Shown: piece by piece, positions 35,701-47,700 of the stretch
Numbering within the stretch: position 1 is the stretch's first letter
How the letters are laid out: each line of letters starts with the position of its first letter
Source of the DNA: Dastarcus helophoroides
Taxonomy: Eukaryota > Arthropoda > Insecta > Coleoptera > Bothrideridae
Assembly (NCBI GenBank): GCA_028583605.1
Contig: CM053328.1
Location: 7,138,510-7,202,509, forward strand
DNA length: 64,000 nt
Direction: 5' to 3'
The notes under the pieces: model-generated
Told to the model about the DNA's origin: nothing
The model's database searches: none
The model's input: only the letters and a program-made list of their open reading frames with translations
Made by a program: the position numbers and the translations under genes

Positions 35701-38700
35701 GCTTTTGAAGAACTTTAAGAAATATCGAAATTTCGAAAAAGTAGAAATGTAAAAGAGACGAAATTTCCAAAAAAATGTTTGTAAAAAGAGTTGTAATTTC
35801 CAAAACAAGTCGAATTCAGGTAAAAAAAATGCAACTTTTAAAAATAATGATTTCAGAATTTTTATTTTATTTCAATTTGTCATATTTTTGAAATTTTTCA
35901 AGAAATTTCTTTTTTCAAGGTTTCCTAAAAATATTCTTCTCAGATTGTTTAGATTTCTATTAAAATTTCGACCCAATTAAAAAAAAATAAACGATTTTTG
36001 TGAAAAAGTCTAAATCTTTGAAAAAAATTCCATTTTAAATGGAAATGTCCAGAAACACATAAAATTGAATTTTGAGTTAAAAGTCAAAATTTGGAGAATA
36101 ACATAAATTTTGAACAAATTGAAATTATCGGGAATAAAATTTTAAAAAATCAGAAAAAACAAAGACTTCGCACAAATTGAGGATTTTTGAAAATTACGTT
36201 ACAAATTACAACAAAATATTGAACTTTCTAGGAAACATTTCAAATTTCCAAATGAAGGTCCAATTCTAAGAGGAAAAATTAAAAAATTGAAACGTTCAAT
36301 AAATCATATTGAAAATAAAAACCTAACCTTTCGCAAAAACTCGAGATGTGTGCAAAATTCAAAAAAAAAATCAAAATTCTCAAAAATCTTATTTTGTGAA
36401 AAGACGCAATTTTCAAAAAAAAGTCCAAGTCTGAGAAAGAAAAATCGCAAGATTCAAATACATTGTTCTCAAAATTTAAAATTCAATAAAGATATTGAAT
36501 TTAGAAGAAATCTTTATCTCGAAATCCCCAAAAATATTTTTCGCAACAACAGAAAAATGAACATTTTCAGAACAATAAAACCATTTGATCTAAAAGTCGT
36601 AGTTTATTGAAAAAGACAAATATTTAAGAAAATGACAAAATTCTGAAATAAATAAACCATTTTTGAAAAGTCCAAAAAGTAGGATTTTGAAAACAAAATC
36701 GAAATTTCGAAAAAGATAAAGTTTGAGGAACAGGCGAACTTTAGGTAAAAGAACATTTAAAAAAAATTCGAAATTTAGAAAAAAAGTACGAATTTTACTA
36801 AAAAAAGAAAAAATTTATTGAAATATTAAATATTGGATATTGAGATAAAAATCAAGATTTCCTGAAAATTGCAAATTTTAGAAAACCAGTCAGAACTTCC
36901 AAAAAAATCGGAATCTAAAAGATCGAAAATTTTAGTAAATGTTCAGAAAAATATCGGAATTTGAAAAAAAGATCGAGAAAACTTTGAAATGGATAAAAAA
37001 TTGTCCAAAGAAAGTCAAATTAAAAAAAAGTCAAAAGAAATAGTCAAAACCCCGAGAAAAAGACCCATATTGTAAGAGAAATTTTGCAAAAATGATCTAA
37101 ATTTTGAGAAAAAGCATTTAATCTTAGTGAAACTTCGAAATTCAGAAAAAGTGTAAATTTTAAGAGAAAAATCAAATATTTATTTTCTCTAGACTCTCTG
37201 GACGAGTCAGAGGAAGACAGACTCCCTACTTTGCCTCAACAGGCGTCAGAAAATGTCAAATATTGTGATAACACATCGAAATTTTGACAAACAAGTTGAA
37301 ACTACCAGAAATTTGGATTAAAAAAGGGTTGAAATTTACAAAGAAAGTTTTGCCCTTTCGCACAAATTTTAAATTTCTGAAAAATATACCTTTTTGTCAA
37401 AAGATCGACCAGATTTCGAAAAAAGGCAAAATTGAATAAACAAGCTAAAATTTTCAGAATCAAAAAAAGGCGACATTTTCAGGAAAAGTCGAATTTCGAG
37501 AAATGACGAAATTTCAGAAAAAAATGAGGAACTTTTAAATTCAAAATTTTGACAGTCATGTTTGATAAAAGAAGGCAAATTTTATGAATAAATGCAAAAG
37601 TTTAAGACAAAAAGTCAAATTTTGTAAAAAAATATACTAAATTTGAGAAAAAGGTAGAAATTTCGAAAAAATGTTTCAAGGAAAGGATGAATTCTGAAGA
37701 ATTGGAAAGTCCTCCAATTGAATACATACAAATTTTCAAGGGGGTGCAAGCGCCCCAGCATTCATATTTTTCTCACATGTCGCCCACACAAAATTTTTGG
37801 CCTTGTAATTGGCCGGCCATAAAAAAAGGTTGCTCATCCCTGACCTAGATAACTTTTCAGATAGCGAAATTCTAATTTTTCAATATAAAGCATTTCTCAT
37901 GTTTGCAAAAAACAAGCTCAAAAATTCTTTATATTTATTCCTTACTAAACAAAATTTAGGTAACTAGAATTTCAAACCTGCAACGAACCAAAAACAAAAG
38001 AAAACAATCATTTTTGTCAAAATAAAAATCAGAGTTCAACCAAAAACAACATCGATTTATGGTCCAAAAACATCATTATTACAATCGATTGATTGGAGAA
38101 GCTAATTTTCTAAATTTTATCTTTCTTCTTGTTTCGGTTTTGAGTAAAGAATTTTTTATATTTATTCTACGGTTTTGAGATTACTTATAAATTTGGAGTT
38201 TTTCCGAAATTAAGACCTTTTTCATACTTTAAGGTTTATTCTTTCATTTTTTTTCCGAATGTTTGATTTATACAGAATCGAATTTATTTTGAGTTTTTTT
38301 GAAACTCTGCTTCTGATCTCAAAATTTCGAGTATTCTGTCAAAATTCTAGTCCAATGCGGTTTTCAGAACTTTCAAAGAGTACGACCTTTTGAAAATTTA
38401 ATTCTTTTTATTTCAAATTCATTTCATAACTCTTGCATATAAAAAATCTAAATTAAAATAAAAACTAGAAATCTACAGAAAACACAATTTTAAAATTTCG
38501 AGTAACTGTTCCTATTTCGAGAGTAAAGTGGAATTTTTGGGAAAATTAAAATGTGCAAACAGAAATTCGATTGTGAAAATTAACAAAGAGAAACATAAAA
38601 CAGAAAAATTTACCATTGTAAATATAATTGAAAAGGACAGGGAAAATTTAATGAAATGGTACCTGAATTGTTAAAAAAAGGGTGGCCACCAATTTCAGAA

Positions 38701-41700
38701 ATGAGAAGAAGAGGAAAAGAGGAGGTCGACTTTTGATTTAGAATCAAAATTGGAGGAAAAAAGAATCAAAATTCGTGGAAAAAAATATGAAAGCCTCTAT
38801 AAACAAAATTTGAGAATAAACTCGAACAATTATAAAAAAGAGAAAAAAAAATCGATTTTTCTTGTACTAATTTCGAGTATTTTCTCAGAATTCTTACTTT
38901 ACATTTAAAAAATTTTCATTATTTTTAAGGCTAACTTCAAAATAATCGAAAATAAAAGAAAAAATTCACAGATTTCGCAATCCTTGCAACCAACGGGAAC
39001 ATTGGGAAATGACGCAAAGTAGGAACATAATTAACACTTTATTTAACATACAAGGTTATACAGACTTGCAGACTTTCAAAGTTGTTATAAAAAATAATTT
39101 AATTTCTATTTCATAACCTCTTTACCGATCGTATTGAAATATGAAACCTTTATTTATTTAGATTAAAGGCTAGAATCTTAGTGACGTCGACCCTTGTGTT
39201 ATCCGACACCCCTTGAAATTTCCCACGACAATTATCTTCGAAGTAGTAAATAATAATAATTACATAAAATATGTATTGATTTACAACAATACGTATTACG
39301 TTTAGTTTTTATTTTTTTTATAACTAATTAAAATGTCGTTAAGGCTGACTGTGTTGAAAGTGTTTGCAGATGTGTCCTACACCACATAAATTTTATGGCC
39401 CCTCACAGTTTGTTTGAACCCCCTGGTTGGATAAGTAGTACATTTCAGAAATTTGTCATTCCGACAAGTGGTTCTTAGATATTCTGTCATCCCTATTTTT
39501 TCCAAGTTTAAAAATCATTTTATTGATACTGAATGTGCCTTCTTTCCTTTTTGAAAGGCAACGTTACAAGGAATAGACCACAGGGTGCTCGTAAGTAGTA
39601 ATTGTCTTGAAAGTGTTATTCGTGGCCTTTTCTTCTTGAGATAAAAGTATTTTGTTTTCAGTTTCCTCTTGATCCTAAAATGTATTGCCCCAGTCATGTA
39701 ATTGTTCTTCCTGACAAGAATTTATGGTCTTTGAATTGCATGTCATACTTTTGTTTTTTTGAATGGACTTTTAAGTGACCAACTACATTCAACCCAATTT
39801 GATTTCTTGAAAATAAAGTTAATGTTTTCTGATTTCAATGCAATTTCTAATTACTCCCAAAATAAACTTGTTTCAGTTAATAAATCTATTTAGATTATTT
39901 CGCATTGAAATCAGGATCATATAAAAAACATTAGAGGGCAGTTGAATGGCAAATTTATCAATCTTAAAAATTGGGGTTCTGTGATTTTGTCTATCATATT
40001 CCAGATTACACGTGAATTCGTTTAGATGTGATTTGATTTATATGGTACATTAATTCAAACTCTTTTAAAGAAAATTACAATTTTTTAACTAATGCTGAAG
40101 TAATGATGTTCGCTTGACACTCTGGACATTGTTTAAAGTTACTGCACCTATTTCTAATTAAAACTAGAGCTGTACTGGTTGTACTGATTGCCATTTTCGC
40201 TTTGCATGATCGTTTAATTTTTCCGCTCTTATGGGAATAATAAATAAAAGTAATTCCCTTTTTTGCCGAAAGCTCTAAAACCTTTATTACAGTTAATTAG
40301 TTGTCTTAGACCGGGTTGTGTGGTTCTTGTAAATTAAAAAATGTTTAGGACGGTTGTGACCCGTTCTTTTATTTTAAAGCGGTCTTGCAGCAACTCTATT
40401 GCATAATTAATTAATAATAATAATTAGCTGATAATGACAATGATTCAATAACGTCACTTGAATCTCCTTCCACAGAATCGCAAAGATAATGAAATTTCCT
40501 AATATCAAAAATACGCTTGTTGTAATGAACTGACCACTTAAATGAATCTAAAAACAAAAATGGGAAGCGATGAGGGCTTTAAATTAGCAACAGATATGGT
40601 ATTTAATTATCTCGAGCCGTTTAATAATGACAGAGTGAATCTGATTGAATTAGTAAATTTCAATTTATGTCAGTTAAAATTTTATCGGGTGTTTAAATGA
40701 AAAAGTCATCAAGTGTGCTCTAAGTTTTTTAGAAGAGAACGTAGCGAACCAGGCATTCGATTACTTATTCATTATTTTTTCCGTCAAGGGTCATTTTGAC
40801 GTCTTATTTATCCAGAGAGGTTAAAATTTTCTAACCTAAAGAAAACAGTCTAGAAATCTATTTTACTCGTCTTCAAAATTATGCGCTTATGCTTTCAAAA
40901 TAATTATAAACACAAATTTTGGGCTTTTCCGAAATTTAATAATTTCTTCCACAATTTCCAATTTTTTAAATTTTTACATTAAACTTGCAATTCTTGTGTT
41001 TTTTCTTAAAACTTCGGATTTCAAACGGATTCAAAATTTGAACATCAGTCTTGCGAGTCTAACGCCAGATATTGCATTAAAAAAATAATTTTCTTGAAAT
41101 TATGACTTTTTCATAAAATTCCCCCACCTTTCAAAATGTCATTTATTTTTCCTAAACTGTCAATAAATATTTACGTTTTGTTTAAAATTTTCATGTTAAA
41201 TAATAAATTCTAAATATTTCTAAAGATTTTGACTTATTTTCGAAATTGTGACTTTAGCCTAAAAAATTCTTAAAATTATAAATATATAAACTCGAAAACT
41301 CAAGATTTTTTATCGAAATTTTGTAATGTCAACTTTTTTTTCGAAATTTAAAATCCCCTTTTTTATTAAATCATGAGTGGTGGGTTTCCTCAAATTTTAA
41401 AATCCCAAAATTCAAACTTTACTTTCTATTCTTACAATAAAGGTTTCAACCAGTGTTAAAGCTTTAATTTTTTATTTTTAAGGTTTTAAATTTAATCAAG
41501 ACTCTTTTTTTTAAGAACACAAGTCATTTATTTAAAATCTTGACTTTAAATGAAATATTTTAATTTTTTTCAGTTGCAAAATTTTATCTTTAACCTCAAA
41601 ATGTTGACATATGTTTTGAAATTTTAGAACATTATGAATTTTTTGAAATTCTGGAATATTTTCCTAAAATTGTCTATTTTTTTACTATTTTTCTCGCAAC

Positions 41701-44700
41701 TTTTCTGAATTCAAAATTTTGGCCTTACTTAGCTATTTTTTTTTATTTTCGACCTTAATATCGAAGTATTCGACTTGAGATTTCGAGTGAAAACTTGAAT
41801 ATTCAAATATTTTTCTTTCGACTTTTTTCTATTTTTAAGGTTATTTCTGCAATGTTTATCTTTTCTAAATTTACAGTTTCCATTAGCCAAGTTTCTTCTA
41901 TTAAATTGAAATATACTCGTATAACCAAATAGACTACGAAATAATTTAAATCAAAATAATATTAAGGCATCTATGCTCATGGCTCTTGAAAGAAATATTT
42001 TAGTACAAAGCGAAAACAATGAAATATTAAAATATATTTAATCTACAAGCAAAAATTTGTCAACTTTATTGTAAAAGTAATTTACATTTATTTGAGCCCT
42101 AAAAATTATAAGTGCAGATATTTTACCACATTCGTTTACTGAGTCATTCAAGACAGTACGTGAATTGGATTTAGGGTAAGAGTTTACAGCATAATAATGG
42201 AATTATAACCCCTCACTTAAGGGCCGCTGACTTGGGTAGCCCGTGTAAACTTCAGAACCTTTTGCGCATCTTTACATGCTCACAATACCGCCTACTGTGT
42301 TCAGTTTTTGTTAGCGGTGTTTTCGTACTTAATTCACTAGATTCTCTATTTTCAATCTCTCGTAACGTTTTTTACGCTCTCAATATGTCTTACACTTTTC
42401 GCTATTTTTCATACTCTTAATATCCATAGCTGATAGCCTTATCCAATGAACGTCACTGGATTAAACGAATATGGTGCTCTGCGGTGAACTGTAAACTTAA
42501 CATTCTCCCATAGTTTCATGCTGGCCTCTCGACGCCGAGAGCGCTCGACTGGCGATTCGAGTATGTCCGACCGACCGACACCTTGTTCTCTCAAGCTTGA
42601 ACGAAAACCCGAAACTTCACCCCATATCTCAACATAAACATTTCCAATGTTAAAATATAAAAACCTTCAGAAAAAATCAACAATTTGGGTTTAGGTAAAT
42701 TTTGAGCAAACGGGCAAAGAAAATGAGAAAATTTCAAATTTAAAGTCAAAATTATTGAAACCTGAACATTAAAACTGAAAAGTGGGATTCGTAGAAAAAA
42801 AAGATTAAATTTAAGTTACTCGCAATGTGGAGAATGATGTCGAATCTATAAAAAAAAGAACAAAATCAAATTAGAAAAAGTTCGTGATTTGTTTTATACA
42901 TTTTGAATTTTTTTATCTGTCGCCTAAAAATTTATATGAAACTTACGCTTTCAATTTTTATTATTTTTAAATTTTTAAGAATAAAGTTAACATTTCCAAA
43001 AAGTTTCTAAATTTAAAAAATGTTCTCGAGTATTTAAAAAAGTCGAAATTTCGAAATCGAAATCAAAATTTGAAAAAACAAATGTCAAATTTGAAATTTT
43101 CTGAACAAGGTATTAATGTCGACATAGAAATTTTTACTAATAATTATTCACTAAAAATTACTCATCAAATTTTCGGATTTGTACTGGAGATTTCGAGAAA
43201 GAAAAATAAAAATTTTAAGTTTCAAATAATTTTTTTTTGTGGAACGGACTGGTCCTTGGTTATCTTCAAAAATTGAAATACAAAACTTGACCCCCTCAGT
43301 ATCTCTCTATCGAAACGCGTTAGAGCAACTTTTGTTGTGTTTTTTAACCTTTCTTGGTTTCAGTTATCTTGATTGCAATACCAAATCAGAATTGTTCTCT
43401 CTGGCCCGAAAATTGACCACCGAACCTGTCAACTTAAGAAGTTTTATTTTTGGTTCGAATTTTTGAGCTGAATCTTGGAATTTGAACTTTATCGCAATTT
43501 GCCTTTGCAAAAATTTTTTTCTGTAAAAATAACTGCTTGTAACAATTAGGGAAGAAACTCCAGACGTTTCACGGTTTTTAAGATAATAGATTTTTGGCTT
43601 AGAAACTCATGGGTAGAGATTGGTCCTCTCTTATCTTAATGTCAAACAATTTGATGAAAAAAAAGAACATAAATTTCCACGATTCAGGAAATATCTTGGA
43701 CATGAGCATAGGCAAGATTTTCTTTAAGGGGGGGAGGACAACCATCCTTCTAAAAAGTACATACCCGTTACTTTAAAATGAAGGTTAAAGTATTTAAATG
43801 AAGCTGTAACTTATACAAAACTTAAAAAATTCGAAATTGATTCCGAAATTAAAATAAAAACTAGAAATCTACAGAAAACACGACTTCGAAATAACTTCCT
43901 ATTTCGAGATGAAAGTAGAATTTTTGGAAAATTAAAAGTGCAAACAAAGAAATTCGATTGTGAAATTAACAAAGAGAAACATAAACAGAAAAATTTACCA
44001 TATAATATAAGATGAAGATGATAGCTTGGCTGTCGAAACGCGTTATAGCAACCTTTCTTGTGTTTTTTAATCTTTCTTGGTTTCAGGAGACACGTTTTGT
44101 ATTTCAATTTTTCAAATCAATATTTGGAAAAAACCATAAAAAACTTTGATTTCTTAGTTATCTTGATTGCAATACCAAATCAGAATTGTTCTCTCTGGCC
44201 CGAAAATTGACCACCGGACCTGTCAATTTAAGAGGTTTTATTTTTGGTTTGAATTTTTGAGTTGGATCTTGAAATTTGGACTTTATGGCAATTTCTCTTT
44301 GAAGTAATTTTTTTCTGTAGAAATAACTGCTTGTAGCAATTAGGGAAGAAACGCTAGACTTTTCACGGTTTTTAAGATAATAGATTTGTGACTTAGAAAC
44401 TCATGGGAACAGATTGGTCCTCTCTTATCTACGTTATTGCTTCAGAAAATTCGTTCTAGGCAAAAAATAACGATACTTATAAACGGGTAGTGATGTACTT
44501 AATACGATTTCAAAATTTTGAAATTGGTCAAAATAAGGTGCTTCAGTCTTGTCAAGGGGTGGGGCAATTGCACCCATTGCTCCCCCTCTGTATCCGCGCT
44601 GAAAATTTCCAAATAAATGACAGTTTATAAGTAATTTAGAAATTTTGAAAATAAGAACAAAATTTTTACAAAAAGTATAAATTTTGACCTTTTAAACAAA

Positions 44701-47700
44701 CAACTAGAAAAAAACTAAAAAGTTTAATCAAAACACCATCAAGAAAAGACGAAATTTCCGATTTATATTTTGTTTTCGAATGTAATGCATTCAAAATATA
44801 TTTTTCCAAAATAATACAATTAAAATCTGCCAATGCACTCATTTTGCATTATGATGCGATTTCTAGAAATTTCGATTTTAAAGCCGGAATTTCAATATTA
44901 AAGTTGAAATTTCGATTTTAAAGTGTAAATGTAGATAAAACAAAGTTTGTACTTGAAAAGCTTGGATGAAAATGAAAAAAACTGAGACACTACCCGACAT
45001 TTATTAAAAGAAAACACTAACTTTCAAACTTCTAGACTAAACAAGTACAAATTTAAAAATAAAATTCGAAATTCAGAAAAATAATTCGATGGATAAAATT
45101 CAGTCTTAAAGTAGACATTTCTGAATGAAGTATAACTTTTAAGTTGTTCAAAAGGACAAAATATGCGGTGCAGATATCGATCTACAGAAAAAAAATCCTT
45201 TGCGAACAATGCGGAATATTTTAAAAAGAAACTATGATTAATTATTAGTCTCGGGTTGTCTTGAGTTTTGCGAATATATGAAGGAAGCGAGTAATGCTGT
45301 CCGAAATTTTTTAGACAAGTGTTGTTTACCACGGGCAATAACCCCTAGATACTGCGGTATTAGTCTAAGGACTTCCAAATAATTTGTAAAATTTCGAAAA
45401 ATTGGCGATATTATAAAATATGAAAATTTGGAACAAAAAAATTTGAAATATTGGGAATTTTTTAAAAAAGTCGACATTCAAAAAGTTCAAAATTTTTAAA
45501 TATAGAAACTCTAAACAGTTAACCTTAAAAAAAATGTTGAATTTTGAAGAACACGATATTTTCAAAACAAACGAAAATTTAAAAGTAAGCCAGTTTCAAA
45601 AAATTCCAAATTTTCAAATCAAGTCGAAATTTGAAAAATAGACGAAATTTTAAAAACAATAGATTTAAAAAAATGTTTGGTCAAATTCTCAATGAAATCC
45701 CAAAATTTTGAAGTCTAAATATTGGAGAAAAGCCAAAAATATTAGAAAAGCCAGTTTACAAATTAGTCGAAATTTTGAAGAGTTTTGAATAATTAAAACT
45801 TTTCAATCGCAATTTTTCAAAAGTTACTAAAATGTCAAAATTTCGAGAAAAAGTCGAAACTTTGAAAAACCTCGAATTTAAAAAAAAAGTAATAAAAACC
45901 AGAGCTAACTTAGAAACTTTTTTTTTGAATGAATCTAAAAATTTTAAAAAGCCAACATCCAGCTAGTTCTACCCTTGCCTCCTCGCCTATTCGACCGTCG
46001 TCTTCGTCACCGGTCATCGGTGTTCGGCGATAAGAGTAATTCTTGCGGTCTAGCCAGATGTAGATCACAAAAGAAAAAAAACTTCGTTAAAAAACCGAAA
46101 TTTTAAGACACCAATTTTGAAAATCAGTAAAAATTTTGGGGAAAAGTCGAAATTCAGAAGAGAAAATTTTTAAAAATGATTGAAATGTCGTAGTCTCAAA
46201 AAAATCAAAAATTTCCATTAAAAAAGTTTCCAAAAGGACAAACTTTAGACATTCAGTTTTCAAGAAAAGCCGATTTCAAAAAAAAGTCGGAAAATGTCGA
46301 CATTTCTAAAAGTAGTTAACATATTTATAAAAGGTGGATATGGTCAAAAAATCCAAATATTTAAAAAGAATTAAATTGTTACGCGTATCACGTGAAATAG
46401 TCAAAATTTTAAAAAAGGAAAAAATATTTAGACAAATTTTTAATAATTGAAATACAAATCTTGTCTTGTTGAGATACTCTCTCTGAAGATGATAGCTTGG
46501 CTATCGAAACGCGTTAGAGCAACCTTTGTTGTGTTTTTTAATCTTTCTTGGTTTCAGGGAACAAGATTTTTATTTCAATTTTTAAAGATAACCAAGGACC
46601 AGTCCGTTTCACCATAATTTTTAATAAAAATCGAAATTTTTGAAGTCTAGATATTGGGAAAACCCAAAATTATCAAAGAAGTCAAAGTTTTCCAAAAAAA
46701 GTCGAAATTTTGAAAGGTTAAATAATGAAAATTTTTAATCGCTAAATTTAAAAAATAAAAATTTCAAAATTTTGTAAAACCTAAGATTTCCAAATAAAGT
46801 TGAAACGGAAAAGAAAGTCGACATTTTGAAAAGGTTGAAATTTTCAAAAAAATTCGAAAATATTAAAATCACGAAATTTTTAAAAATTTAAATATTTAGA
46901 AAAAGGTCAAATTTTGAAAGTCGAAAATTTTAAAAAAGCTCAGATTTTAAAAACTACATTTTCAAAAAAGTAATCAAGTTTAACTAGAGGTTTCGCAAAA
47001 GGGTCGAAATTTTTAGAAAAGCCGAAATTTAAAAAAAAAATACCAAATTTTAAAAAAAATCTCAACTTTGAAAAGTCGACATTTCCAAAAAAATCGAAAA
47101 TTTCAATAAAGTGGATTTTTTCGGAAACAGTTGAAACAAAAGAGGTCAAAATTTTCAAAAATAAAAATTTTGAGAAAAAATGAGATTTTTACAGCCCAAA
47201 TTTTAGCAACACAAAATTTTGCAAATATCGTCGAAATTATGGAAATTTTCAACTCTTCAAAAAACTCAACATTATCAAAAACCTTTACTGTCAAATTTTA
47301 AAAACATCTGTAATTCTCGAAAAATAAGTTTTCAAAAATATCGAAATTTTCAAAAAGGCGAAATATGGAAAATTTTAAAATTTGAAAAGTACAATATTTA
47401 AAAAATCGAATTTTGGAAAATTGCAACCTTTTAAAAAATTCGGAATTATCAAAAACCTTTGTCAAGTTTTCAAAAAAAACTGTAATTCTCGAAAAATAAG
47501 TTTTCAAAAATGTTCGACATTTTCAAAAAGGCGAAATATGGAAAAGTTTAAAATTTGAAAAGTAAAATATTTAAAAAATCGAAATTTTGAAAATTCGAAA
47601 TTTTGAGAAAAATTCATATTTTCACAAAAATCGAAAATTTAAAAAAAATATGAAAATATTAAAAATTATGTTAACGTTTTATGGATATCATGTAGCTACA

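Larger units (their letters stand above)
35454..43637 (+). repeat. tandem duplication, unit 2, with insertion and deletion
   Basis: It is colinear with unit 1 apart from a loss of roughly 200 bp near 38450 and a 3.7-kb insertion (38967..42656). It ends at H-repeat copy 3 and the same trailing sequence as unit 1. Confidence 0.85.
30587..44601. mobile_element. 14-kb block with CAG-CGCGGATRCAG inverted ends in intron 3
   Basis: The left end CAGGCGCGGATGCAG (30587) and right end CTGTATCCGCGCTG (44601) are inverted copies, each followed inward by a G-rich/C-rich stretch with CAATT. The flanking octamers AAATTTTC and AAAATTTC agree at seven of eight positions, as for a hAT-type target duplication. 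Inside are a hAT-like element, a 4.7-kb tandem duplication, a 3.7-kb insertion and several H repeats. No transposase is visible. It may be one element swollen by later insertions, or two unrelated ends. Confidence 0.4.
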
